A DNA stretch of 33,065 nt. Source: Cyclobacteriaceae bacterium. Lineage in GTDB: Bacteria; Bacteroidota; Bacteroidia; Cytophagales; Cyclobacteriaceae. The translations under genes and the position numbers were made by a program. Shown one piece after another: positions 7,831 through 16,140 of the stretch. The stretch spans positions 1 to 33,065 of the forward strand of contig BQJT01000020.1 of NCBI GenBank assembly GCA_021604845.1, read 5' to 3'. Position 1 is the stretch's first letter. Each line of letters opens with the position of its first letter. A model generated the notes under the pieces. The model was given only the letters and a program-made list of their open reading frames with translations, searched no databases and was not told where the DNA came from.

Positions 7831-9336
7831 ATGGCAGATCAATATATAATAGCCATCGATCAGGGAACTACCAGTTGCCGCGCTTTACTGGTTGATGTAC
7901 AGGGAGTTATTCAGGCATCTGCACACGAAGAGTTTAATCAGATTTTCCCTAAACCCGGTTGGGTGGAACACGACCCAGTAGAGATCTGGGATACACAGCT
8001 CAAGATGATTAAAAAGGTGCTCAAACAGGGGAGTACCAAGCCAGAACAAATCGCTGCCATTGGGATCACTAATCAACGAGAGACTGCTGTGATTTGGGAG
8101 AAAAGTTCAGGCAGGCCTATTTCCAATGCTATCGTCTGGCAGGATAAGCGAACTTCCGATATCTGTGAAGATATGAAGTTAAATAATATGGAATCTCACG
8201 TAAGAAATACCACGGGCTTAGTGATCGATTCATATTTTAGCGGCACCAAAGTAAAATGGATGCTCGATAATGTTGAAGGGGCCAGGGAGCGAGCCAGAAA
8301 TGGTGAACTGTTGTTTGGTACTATTGACAGCTGGCTAATATGGAACATGACAAATGGGAAAAACCATGTTACAGATTACACGAATGCTTCCCGAACCATG
8401 TTGTTTAACATTCGTGAAATGTCCTGGGATACTGAGTTATTGGATTATTTCGAAATACCCCCTGCCATGCTTCCGGAAGTACAGCCCTCTCAATCATTTT
8501 TCGGGGAGATGCACCTGGATAATTATCATATACCCATCAACGGAGTAGCTGGAGATCAGCAGGCAGCGTTGTTTGGGCAGGCTTGTTTTGAACCGGGGAT
8601 GGCAAAAAACACTTATGGCACCGGTTGCTTCATGCTACTTCACACGGGAAGCGTTCTTTCTGTTTCGGAGAATGGATTACTGACTACCCTGGCATGTTCG
8701 GACTCCGAAGAACCTCAATATGCATTAGAGGGCAGCATATTTATTGCCGGGGCAGCAGTTCAATGGCTAAGGGATGGGTTAAAAATAATTGAAAATGCAG
8801 CTGATTCTGAGGATATCGCTGCTTCAGTTAAAGACGCGTTTGATGTTTATGTAGTGCCGGCATTTGCCGGACTTGGCGCTCCGTATTGGGATATGTATGC
8901 CCGGGGAGCGGTGTTTGGATTAACCAGGGACACCGGCAGAGAACATATTGTAAAGGCCACACTGGAATCCCTGGCTTATCAGACCCGTGATGTACTTGAA
9001 GCAATGGAAAAGGACTCCGGGTTGTCATTGAAATCGCTGAAGGTCGATGGCGGAGCCGTTGAAAATAACTACCTGATGCAGTTTCAGTCGGATATACTTG
9101 GAGTAGATGTAGAGCGGCCACAGGTAATTGAAACTACTGCTATGGGAGCTGCGTACCTCGCTGGGATTGAGGCAGGTATCTGGAAACGGTCTGACATAGA
9201 AGAACGACGAAAAATAGACCGGGTCTTCAGCACCGGAATGGATGAAACACAGAAGGAGCGGTTGTACGCTGGCTGGAAAAAGGCCGTAAAAAGGAGCGCA
9301 GGCTGGCTTGAGAGTGGAAGTAAGGACCAGGAATAG
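7831..9336 (+). CDS. glpK: Glycerol kinase
   Basis: A full-length FGGY-family kinase of 501 residues, ATP + glycerol to sn-glycerol-3-phosphate in the cytosol. Visible signatures are the N-terminal phosphate loop [13 protein letters not shown], the substrate-binding ITNQRET and WQDKRT, the catalytic aspartate in [13 protein letters not shown], the adenine-site [11 protein letters not shown] and the C-terminal [19 protein letters not shown]. It directly follows the glycerol channel and is probably cotranscribed. The next gene is convergent, with its stop codon 10 bases away. Confidence 0.97.
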   Translation: MADQYIIAIDQGTTSCRALLVDVQGVIQASAHEEFNQIFPKPGWVEHDPVEIWDTQLKMIKKVLKQGSTKPEQIAAIGITNQRETAVIWEKSSGRPISNAIVWQDKRTSDICEDMKLNNMESHVRNTTGLVIDSYFSGTKVKWMLDNVEGARERARNGELLFGTIDSWLIWNMTNGKNHVTDYTNASRTMLFNIREMSWDTELLDYFEIPPAMLPEVQPSQSFFGEMHLDNYHIPINGVAGDQQAALFGQACFEPGMAKNTYGTGCFMLLHTGSVLSVSENGLLTTLACSDSEEPQYALEGSIFIAGAAVQWLRDGLKIIENAADSEDIAASVKDAFDVYVVPAFAGLGAPYWDMYARGAVFGLTRDTGREHIVKATLESLAYQTRDVLEAMEKDSGLSLKSLKVDGGAVENNYLMQFQSDILGVDVERPQVIETTAMGAAYLAGIEAGIWKRSDIEERRKIDRVFSTGMDETQKERLYAGWKKAVKRSAGWLESGSKDQE

Positions 9337-9345
9337 TAAAACCGG

Positions 9346-10620
9346 TTATTGAAGATCTGTACAGTATTCCTGAAATGCTTTCCCGGCAGATTTAACCCCT
9401 AGCTTTAAGGCTTGTTTAAGATCATTGCAGGCACTCTCGAACGCTCCGGTCTTTCGGTAAACCAATGCCCGGTTAAAATATGATCCACCATGGGAGGGAT
9501 CCACACGGATTGCCTGATGGAAATCCTCTAATGACAATTCATACTGATCCAGTTGGTATAGGACCCGGCCTCTGCTTCGGAGGGCTTTGGCATTCAAAGG
9601 ATCTATTTGTAGCGCCTGGTTGTAATCGGCCAGGGATTTCCTCCATTCAGCAACTTTCTCAAATGCCAATGCGCGATTTATATACAGATCAGCATCGTTG
9701 GGGTCAATATTAATCGCCAGTCCGTAATCCGCCAGGGCACCGTCAATATCCCCGGCTTGAAGCTTTGCCAGAGCGCGGTTAACGTAGGCTGAAGTGAATT
9801 CAGGATTATCCTCAATCAGTTGGTCATAAGTGGATATGTCCAGGTTGCCGGTGACTTCTAACTGCTGTGTCAAATTAAACAGCGCAATTGGATGATTTGG
9901 AGCCAGTAACAGGGCAGATTCAAAATCATAAACTGCTTGTTTGCTGGAACCCATTGAAGCATAACTCAGACCGCGGTTTACATAGAAATTGGCATCATCT
10001 GGGTTAAGATCTATGGCTTGTTCCCAAGCAGCAATTGCTGAGGAGTCATCATTTAAGGCCTGGTAGCAAAGCCCTAAATAGTTGTATATATCGGCCTGAA
10101 GATGGTATCCCGTAGTAATTTGTTCTATACCTACAGCTCCTTCTTTGTTCATTCGGGTACCCTTGAAATAGATAACCTGAGTGCCGCTGCTGCCCATGGT
10201 CAATAATTTATTAAAGTCACCAATGGCCCGGTGAAACTGCTTTTCACGGTATCTAAGTTTGGCGCGGTTGAATGCTGCTTCACGGAAAGTACTGTCCAAC
10301 AACAGTACAATTTGATAGTCAGTAAAGGCACCGGAAACATCATTCAACTGTTCTTTAACCAGGGCCCGGGTAAAGTATGCTTCAACATGATCCGTTTGAT
10401 ACTGCAGTGACCTGTCCAACTGAGCCAGGGCTTGCTGGAATTGTTGACGGTCAATGTTTGTTTTTGCCAACTCCAGCAACCGGTCTGCTTCCCGGGCTTT
10501 TGAACCATGCACCCGTTCCGGAATCTGGCCATAAGCTTGCAACAAGCCAATTAGACAGATTAGTCCTGTACAGCTAAACTTCAAAATGGGTAACGCAATG
10601 ATTTTGTAAGAATTGAACAT
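9346..10620 (-). CDS. Exported tetratricopeptide-repeat protein
   Basis: A 424-residue protein with an N-terminal signal peptide (hydrophobic core about residues 12-30, likely cleavage near AYGQ). The rest is about ten TPR units of 34 residues with the W/G/Y-A-F-A-P spacing, for example AYFTRALVKEQLNDVSGAF, FYVNRGLSYASMGSSKQAV and LYINRALAFEKVAEWRKSL. The array is broken near residues 145-175 by a loop without TPR consensus. It is a protein-protein interaction scaffold of the periplasm or outer surface. The divergent four-gene secreted operon shares its upstream region (248 bases), so the two may be co-regulated. Its partner is not evident. Confidence 0.85.
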   Translation of the reverse strand: MFNSYKIIALPILKFSCTGLICLIGLLQAYGQIPERVHGSKAREADRLLELAKTNIDRQQFQQALAQLDRSLQYQTDHVEAYFTRALVKEQLNDVSGAFTDYQIVLLLDSTFREAAFNRAKLRYREKQFHRAIGDFNKLLTMGSSGTQVIYFKGTRMNKEGAVGIEQITTGYHLQADIYNYLGLCYQALNDDSSAIAAWEQAIDLNPDDANFYVNRGLSYASMGSSKQAVYDFESALLLAPNHPIALFNLTQQLEVTGNLDISTYDQLIEDNPEFTSAYVNRALAKLQAGDIDGALADYGLAINIDPNDADLYINRALAFEKVAEWRKSLADYNQALQIDPLNAKALRSRGRVLYQLDQYELSLEDFHQAIRVDPSHGGSYFNRALVYRKTGAFESACNDLKQALKLGVKSAGKAFQEYCTDLQ

Positions 10621-10651
10621 TAAATAAATTTACAAATAAACGGTTAAACTA

Positions 10652-10660
10652 TTATCCACA
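10652..10660. promoter_or_regulatory. Single DnaA-box consensus (TTATCCACA)
   Basis: A perfect nine-base match to the DnaA box lies in the divergent region between the TPR gene and the four-gene operon. A lone box can occur by chance; there is no cluster here and no origin is claimed. Confidence 0.3.
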
Positions 10661-10711
10661 AGGTTTTTAGTCTGGCAATAAGCCGGTCAGTAGAACAACA
10701 ATTTTTAGGAA

Positions 10712-10737
10712 AAATTGATTATCAAATTGATTATCAA
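10712..10737. promoter_or_regulatory. Twin palindrome TTGATTATCAA, candidate operator
   Basis: The 12-base unit AAATTGATTATC occurs twice head to tail (10712-10723 and 10724-10735). It creates two copies of the palindrome TTGAT-N-ATCAA at 10715-10725 and 10727-10737, twelve bases apart. Position midway in a divergent promoter region suggests a repressor or activator site for the TPR gene, the LRR operon or both. No binding protein is suggested by the window. Confidence 0.45.
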
Positions 10738-10844
10738 TACATTTTAGGTTTAATTTGGTGTTTATTTTTAACTATTTCAGCGCCCTTGCCATCCTTGGTA
10801 CGATTTTTAAAGTGACTCAGAATAACAATTAATTGCTGGGAGCG

Positions 10845-10852
10845 TAGTTTTG
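10845..10852 (+). promoter_or_regulatory. Possible -7 element for the four-gene LRR operon
   Basis: TAGTTTTG is a perfect match to the Bacteroidota -7 consensus TAnnTTTG, 22 bases before the ATG at 10875. No good TTTG -33 element is seen about 20 bases upstream, so the promoter would be weak or activator-dependent. Confidence 0.35.
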
Positions 10853-10874
10853 TATTATTATAAGCAGCTTGAAA

Positions 10875-11507
10875 ATGATTAAAATCAATAGTAGCACACA
10901 TTTTTGGTTCACTCTATGCCTGATTGTGTCAATAGGACTCATCGGCTGTAAGAATCAGCAGAAACTGGCCGAGGAGGAAGCAGCACGGGTAAAAGCGGAA
11001 AGCACCGCTCAAGCAAAATCCATCCTTAATAGAATTTTAAATGATGACGGTCAGTTAACCCTGGCTGAGAAAGAACGGATGCTCCGACAAGCTAAAGCTC
11101 TTAAATCGGACGATCCCGAAGTTCAGCAATTAATTGCACAGGCGGAAGAATTATTAGCCATGGAAAGAGATGCCGAAGAACCTGACCCTGAACCAGTTAG
11201 CAATGATCCAACTGCTGAAGATGAATTGGGAACTTTGTTCTCACAGATTGCCGGATCAGGAAATTCATCTTCTGCGAATAGCTTGATTAATCAGGGCTTA
11301 TCCATGTTTAGTGCTCCGGACACACCGGTATTAATAATAATTAACCAATCAGGCAATCTGAAAGACTACGATGAACCCACCACTATTGAGCGGTATTTAC
11401 ATTATATAAAGGATCAGAAGAACTCTCCCAATGCTGTATTTAACGTGGTAAAGGATGCAAATGGGAAGATTAGTGAGCTGGAACTGATAAAGAAGTCCAA
11501 TCGGTAA
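10875..11507 (+). CDS. Putative lipoprotein, first gene of the LRR operon
   Basis: A 210-residue protein beginning at the ATG at 10875; an in-frame TTG six bases upstream is less likely. The signal sequence ends in a lipobox, LIGC, with lipidated C25. Residues ~30-110 form a charged, alanine-rich helical segment, then an acidic EEPDPEPVSNDPTAEDE linker, and a compact C-terminal ~60 residues (PVLIIINQSGNLKDYDEPTTIERYL ending in ISELELIKKS) that look like a small alpha/beta domain. I do not recognise the family. It is followed after 10 bases by the next gene, the tight spacing of an operon of exported proteins. Lipid anchoring is well supported; function is unknown. Confidence 0.8.
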   Translation: MIKINSSTHFWFTLCLIVSIGLIGCKNQQKLAEEEAARVKAESTAQAKSILNRILNDDGQLTLAEKERMLRQAKALKSDDPEVQQLIAQAEELLAMERDAEEPDPEPVSNDPTAEDELGTLFSQIAGSGNSSSANSLINQGLSMFSAPDTPVLIIINQSGNLKDYDEPTTIERYLHYIKDQKNSPNAVFNVVKDANGKISELELIKKSNR

Positions 11508-11517
11508 TTAAAAGATT

Positions 11518-12084
11518 ATGCAGAAATACATTTTAACAATAATGGCCTTATGTTGCCTTTCTGTAGCTCAGGGACAGGATAAGATAAGCCCTGAAAGAAA
11601 GGAGGCAATTGATTCCCTGGCGCTTGAAAAAGTAAGGGATTTGAGCCGGTACATAAGTATCATTGGCAACAAGGATACCCCGTTTTCTGAAGCCAACAGA
11701 GTGATTGACAGGGCGGAGGAACTTTTCGCAGATGGTAGTGAAATCGGTGTAAGTTCAATTAACAGGTCCGATATTAACTACTATGTAGTAAAGGAGTATT
11801 TTAAGCGTTTAATGGCACTGAACTACGATAGGGTAACCATAAAATGGTTTAATATCCAGTATATCAGTGACCTGGAACTTCAGCCGGATGGCAGATATGT
11901 TGGGGTGATTACTATTTATCAACGTTTTGAGGGAATTTCAGCTGATGGACTCCGTTACATGGACACCACCAAGAAAGATATTACCGTGTATGTTGAAAGA
12001 AAACAGACCCAAATAGGGGGCAGGCTCATTGGATTTTGGGATGTAATGCTCGGCGATATAAGAGTTACTGAAACCAGTACATGA
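11518..12084 (+). CDS. Secreted protein of unknown function, related to the N-terminal domain of the LRR protein
   Basis: A 188-residue protein with a clear signal peptide (MQKYILTIMALCCLSVAQGQ). The mature part matches, in order and spacing, the N-terminal region of the LRR protein two genes downstream: VRDLSRYISIIGNKDTP against VRDLVEFLEFALNTIGDSSTP, then an NRVID or NVIIN segment, then SDINYYVVKEYFKRL against KDVQAYLSDIDFFFKHV, and similar strand-rich tails. The two may therefore be diverged copies of one domain. The stop codon overlaps the next start by four bases (ATGA). No enzyme motif is visible; the mixed helix-strand composition is compatible with a binding or structural domain. Confidence 0.8.
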   Translation: MQKYILTIMALCCLSVAQGQDKISPERKEAIDSLALEKVRDLSRYISIIGNKDTPFSEANRVIDRAEELFADGSEIGVSSINRSDINYYVVKEYFKRLMALNYDRVTIKWFNIQYISDLELQPDGRYVGVITIYQRFEGISADGLRYMDTTKKDITVYVERKQTQIGGRLIGFWDVMLGDIRVTETST

Positions 12085-12908
12085 GGTTCGCGGGATTTCT
12101 GGCATATCTTTTTTTCACCACAAGCCTTTGTTTTTCCCAAGTAGGGGAGTTTGTAGGGGATGAGAAGAATTTTTATGCTGCCACCAAGCAGGTCAATCAG
12201 TTCCTGAAGAGGTTTAATGGGGAGGAAAACCTGCAAGGACGCCGGTACAGCAGCCGGGATCCGAATTATCGCAACGCTAACTTAAGAAGGAAGTACCTTA
12301 GAATCCTGTTTGATGACAAACAAAAGGATATCAGTGCAGAAACAAAAGAAATGTTTATGAATGAGGTGATCGAAGGCAACGATCCTCAGTTTCTTGACTT
12401 ACATGGAGGTAGTTGGTTTGCACAGGTCACCACCAGATTTAACCATCAGGGTAAGGACCAAAGACTTCAGTTATTTCTACGCCTTCAGGAGGAGCCTGTA
12501 GGTAGCAAATGGGTGATATATCAAGCTTACTTTGATCCGTTCAACGAATATTTTGATGTCGACACGGCCGATAAGAAAAAGTTCATTCATCCAATGAGCC
12601 ACGAACTTGATTTTATGAATCTCAGAAAAATTTTTGACCATCCTGAGATTGCCGCAGCCTATACCAACCGCAGTTTTAAACCGGACTACCTATCTTTGGT
12701 ACTTTACGAAATAAAGAGGGGAAACCTGAAGTTCACTAACGTTGATAAAGTGCGGTTTCATTTTTTTCAACTGGATAACTGGTATTTTGAGTTGACAGAA
12801 TTTAACCGTTCAGGACCAAATACCGGGTGGCTCATTTCCAATCTGCTCAAGACTGATGAAGCACAGAAGGAACAACTTAGAGAGCATATATATTATGAGG
12901 GTAACTAG
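12081..12908 (+). CDS. Secreted protein of unknown function (275 residues)
   Basis: A signal peptide of about 20 residues (MRFAGFLAYLFFTTSLCFSQ) is followed by a mostly soluble protein. Features are an N-terminal motif ATKQVNQFLKRFNGEE that I associate loosely with uncharacterised Bacteroidota proteins, a mid-region of alternating strands (GSWFAQVTTRFNHQGKDQRLQLFLRLQEE) and the phrase FIHPMSHELDFMNLRKIFDHP. No catalytic motif is recognised. It overlaps the previous gene by 4 bases and the LRR gene by 14 bases, so translation is likely coupled across the operon. The products are probably made together and may act together in the periplasm or at the cell surface. Confidence 0.8.
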   Translation: MRFAGFLAYLFFTTSLCFSQVGEFVGDEKNFYAATKQVNQFLKRFNGEENLQGRRYSSRDPNYRNANLRRKYLRILFDDKQKDISAETKEMFMNEVIEGNDPQFLDLHGGSWFAQVTTRFNHQGKDQRLQLFLRLQEEPVGSKWVIYQAYFDPFNEYFDVDTADKKKFIHPMSHELDFMNLRKIFDHPEIAAAYTNRSFKPDYLSLVLYEIKRGNLKFTNVDKVRFHFFQLDNWYFELTEFNRSGPNTGWLISNLLKTDEAQKEQLREHIYYEGN

Positions 12909-15276
12909 ACTTGTTGTCGCCCTTTATGGGCTCCTTTTATTTAGTGGTTTCCCCTGCCAGGCTCAGGAGTTAGCGAATAGTATGCCCGCAGCGGAAGTGG
13001 ATGCTCAAAAACAGCGGGTTAGGGACCTGGTAGAGTTTCTGGAATTCGCTTTAAATACTATAGGTGACAGTTCTACCCCAACCCGGGACAAGAATGTGAT
13101 CATCAACCAGAGTTATTTGAAGATTTTTGAGAACTCCAGGGTGCAAATTGAAGATGATCTCAATGAAGATAGAGACATGATCACCCGTAAGGATGTTCAG
13201 GCCTACCTGAGTGACATCGATTTTTTCTTTAAACACGTTGAATTCCGATTCAATATTGAAGACATCAGCCATTATGTCAATGCCAATGATCAGCTTTACT
13301 TTGTAGTTTCCATGACCAGGAATATGCGAGGAGTAACCATCGAAGACGATAGTGTGAACTCAATGATGATTCGATACCTTGAATTGAATTTTAACGAAAC
13401 AGAAGGCGATTTAAAAGTTGCCAGTATCTATTCCAATCGATTAAGCCTTGAAGAGGAACTGGTAAATTGGTGGAGCAGTTTACCTTATCCCTGGATTGAT
13501 ATATTCTACTCACAGGTAGGAACGGTCGATAGTGTAGACGGTCAGTTTTTAATGCGGCTGATCGATCTTGAAAAAATTGACTTATCAGTATATCCCAGGT
13601 TACGAAATTTAGAACCGCTGGCAAAGCTTACTAAACTCAAGCGGGTCAATCTATCCGGAACCCAGGTGAAGGATATTGTTCCCTTAAAGAATCTTACCCA
13701 TCTGGAAGTACTTGATTGCAGTAATACTGAGGTCAGTGACCTTTCGGCGCTGAAATATGCACTGGGGCTTAAGGCACTGCGTATTGACAGTTCAAAGGTT
13801 ACGAATATTGATGTGCTGGCTGGGATGGAAGATTTGCAACAGCTAAGTGCTTCGCATACATTTATTAGCTCCCTGGAATCGCTGGCTGGGCTGAAGAAAA
13901 TGAGAAAACTCGATCTAACCAAAACCAGAATCAGAAGTTTAAATGGCCTGGAATCCATGATCAACCTGGAAGTATTGATACTCTCGGATAATCATATCAA
14001 GAGCCTGGATCCTATAAAAGGATTAAAAAACATAAGTCATCTGGAAATTGACAATACTCTGGTTACATCGTTGGACCCATTAGGCGAATTAGATAATCTT
14101 CGAGTGCTATCCTGTAATAATACGTTGATTACCAGCTTGATGCCGTTGGGGGTTCTACCTAATCTTGAAACGATATATAGTGACAATACATTGATGGTCA
14201 ACAGTGATGCCAAGGAGTTCATCACTCAGCACCCTCAAATATTGGTAGTTTATGGCACGGAAAGTCTCCGTGGATGGTGGAGTAGTTTAAGTAAACCCTG
14301 GAAAATTGTTTTAATGAAAGAGGCTAAGCTTTCAAGAATAAATCCCAGCCGCGAGGAGATGGCCCGTATCGCAAACATTACTAAAATAGATGTTTCAAAC
14401 ATAGAGGAGATAACCAGCATGGAACCGGTAAAGATTCTGAAAAATCTAAAAGAGGTCAGGTTTGCTTCAACAGGGATAAGTAGCCTGGCTCCATTACGCG
14501 GGTTGTTGGAGTTGGAGTATGTAGATGTCAGTAATACCAGGGTAAATGAATTATACAGTTTGGAGAAGCTCCCAAAACTAACCAGGCTGGGAATAGACAA
14601 TACCCAGATCAACCAGCAGGAAATCAATAGATTTATTAATAACCATCCCAATTGCCTGGTGATGTTTAAAACCGATGAATTGCTGAGATGGTACGGAATG
14701 CTTTCAAAAGAATGGCGGGACATTTTAATGTCACATGTTGATCGGGGTGACATGACGGATAGCGAAGTACTTCATACTTTTACCTATATCGAAGCGCTTA
14801 GTTTTGATGCACCGGTTAAAACTCTCGATCCGATATTGCCATTGCACCAATTAAAATCACTTTCGTTTAATGGCACTATGATTAATAACCTGGAGCCGCT
14901 GCGGTCTGTTGAAACCCTGGAATCTTTAAGATGCTCTCATAGCCCTATTGCCAACCTGGAGCCGATTTCAAAACTAAAGCGTCTAAGAAAGCTGAACTTT
15001 GAGGATACGTTGGTTGAAGAACTGGAGCCTTTGATCGGTTTGATAGGCTTAAATGAGTTAAACTTTTCCGGTACCCTGGTCAAGGACCTAAAACCCCTGA
15101 AAGGGTTGACCAACCTGAAAACTCTGGAATGCCAGAATACTAATATTAAAAGCCTGAAAGCCATTGAAGGATTGAGAGGACTGAGGTCACTTAAATGCTA
15201 CAACACTAAAGTAAAAGCCCGGGATGTGGAGAATTTCCAGAAAGCAGTGCCACAGTGTGACGTGGTATATTATTAG
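12895..15276 (+). CDS. Large exported leucine-rich-repeat protein with a repeated tryptophan module
   Basis: A 793-residue protein. The ATG at 12895 is chosen because it gives a signal peptide (MRVTRLVVALYGLLLFSGFPCQAQ); the frame extends 13 codons upstream. Residues ~35-185 resemble the 188-residue protein encoded upstream. From about residue 190 the protein is built of SDS22-like LRRs (L-x-x-L-x-x-L-x-x-L with N or D-N-T repeats: LEVLDCSNTEVSDLSAL, LRVLSCNNTLITSLMPL). A tryptophan-rich segment (WWSSL-x-x-PW or WYGMLSKEW) recurs at about residues 192, 461 and 599, the last two each preceded by an F-I-x-x-H-P-x-x-x-V cap. This suggests three fused LRR modules of unequal length. LRRs are binding surfaces; the ligand is unknown. 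Confidence 0.85.
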   Translation: MRVTRLVVALYGLLLFSGFPCQAQELANSMPAAEVDAQKQRVRDLVEFLEFALNTIGDSSTPTRDKNVIINQSYLKIFENSRVQIEDDLNEDRDMITRKDVQAYLSDIDFFFKHVEFRFNIEDISHYVNANDQLYFVVSMTRNMRGVTIEDDSVNSMMIRYLELNFNETEGDLKVASIYSNRLSLEEELVNWWSSLPYPWIDIFYSQVGTVDSVDGQFLMRLIDLEKIDLSVYPRLRNLEPLAKLTKLKRVNLSGTQVKDIVPLKNLTHLEVLDCSNTEVSDLSALKYALGLKALRIDSSKVTNIDVLAGMEDLQQLSASHTFISSLESLAGLKKMRKLDLTKTRIRSLNGLESMINLEVLILSDNHIKSLDPIKGLKNISHLEIDNTLVTSLDPLGELDNLRVLSCNNTLITSLMPLGVLPNLETIYSDNTLMVNSDAKEFITQHPQILVVYGTESLRGWWSSLSKPWKIVLMKEAKLSRINPSREEMARIANITKIDVSNIEEITSMEPVKILKNLKEVRFASTGISSLAPLRGLLELEYVDVSNTRVNELYSLEKLPKLTRLGIDNTQINQQEINRFINNHPNCLVMFKTDELLRWYGMLSKEWRDILMSHVDRGDMTDSEVLHTFTYIEALSFDAPVKTLDPILPLHQLKSLSFNGTMINNLEPLRSVETLESLRCSHSPIANLEPISKLKRLRKLNFEDTLVEELEPLIGLIGLNELNFSGTLVKDLKPLKGLTNLKTLECQNTNIKSLKAIEGLRGLRSLKCYNTKVKARDVENFQKAVPQCDVVYY

Positions 15277-15318
15277 TATTGGTTTTTGTTTCGGCTCAAT
15301 GTCCGACTAAAGATTAAT

Positions 15319-15368
15319 TCAACACTAAAAACTCAATACTAACTCAACACTAAAAACTCAAAACTAAA
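15319..15368. repeat. Two tandem 25-bp repeats
   Basis: Units 15319-15343 and 15344-15368 share the sequence TCAACACTAAAAACTCAA followed by ACTAA, with two or three differences. They occupy the leader region between the LRR gene and the creatininase-like gene, ending ten bases before its ATG. Short A/C-rich tandem repeats of this kind are common in Bacteroidota intergenic DNA; no function is assigned. Confidence 0.7.
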
Positions 15369-15378
15369 AACTATCACA

Positions 15379-16140
15379 ATGCGTCCCTACATACTGGCAG
15401 AAACTAACTGGAAGGAAGTTAAATCACAGAAGTATTCACTCGCAGTGCTTCCCTGGGGCGCAACTGAAGCACATAACTATCACTTGCCCTATGCAACTGA
15501 CAATATTCAGTGCGACTTCATAGCAGCACGCAGCGCTGAGATCGCCTGGGAGCAGGGAGCCCGGCCAATTGTATTGCCTACAGTGCCCTTTGGAGTAAAC
15601 AGTGGGCAGATGGATATTCCACTGTGCCTGAACATGAATCCAAGTACTCAATTAGCCTTGTTAATGGACCTGGTCCAGGTACTTGCCAACCATGATATAG
15701 ACAAGCTGGTGATACTCAATGGACATGGCGGCAATAATTTCAAATCCATGATCAGGGAATTGTCCGTACATTACCCAGAGGTATTTGTTTGCAGTTTAAA
15801 CTGGTTCCAGGCATCACCGCAGGATGATATTTTCGCTGAACCTGGAGATCATGCTGGTGAAATGGAAACCAGCTGTATTATGCATATTGCTCCACAGTGG
15901 GTACTGGATCTGTCTGAAGCAGGGAATGGTGCAGCAAAAAGGTTTAAACCGGAAGGACTAAGGAAAGGATGGGTAACTGCCCAAAGGGCATGGACCCAGG
16001 TAACTGAGGATACCGGTGTGGGTAACCCCAAGCAGGCAACAGCAGAGAAGGGTGAGATTTATTTGGAGCAGTCGGCACAAGAAATTGCCAAATTTTTGGT
16101 GGAGATGTCGTCATTAAAGAACCACCAGCTTTACCACTAA
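15379..16140 (+). CDS. Creatininase-family amidohydrolase
   Basis: A 253-residue metalloprotein of the creatininase (creatinine amidohydrolase) family. The metal ligands are readable: E30 in GATEAHNYHLPYATDN, H35 and D41 in the same motif, the histidine of LNGHGGN and the glutamate of HAGEMETS. The family includes creatininase and related cyclic-amide and formamide hydrolases of cofactor biosynthesis, so the exact substrate cannot be read from this sequence. The stop codon overlaps that of the convergent kinase (shared CTAA at 16137-16140). There is no creatinase or sarcosine oxidase nearby, so creatinine breakdown is unlikely. Confidence 0.88.
   Translation: MRPYILAETNWKEVKSQKYSLAVLPWGATEAHNYHLPYATDNIQCDFIAARSAEIAWEQGARPIVLPTVPFGVNSGQMDIPLCLNMNPSTQLALLMDLVQVLANHDIDKLVILNGHGGNNFKSMIRELSVHYPEVFVCSLNWFQASPQDDIFAEPGDHAGEMETSCIMHIAPQWVLDLSEAGNGAAKRFKPEGLRKGWVTAQRAWTQVTEDTGVGNPKQATAEKGEIYLEQSAQEIAKFLVEMSSLKNHQLYH

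Noticed and set aside
15319-15368. A CRISPR array
   Set aside because: Only two adjacent 25-base units with no spacers and no cas genes.
15379-16140. Creatinine degradation
   Set aside because: No creatinase, sarcosine oxidase or transporter nearby; only family membership is supported.
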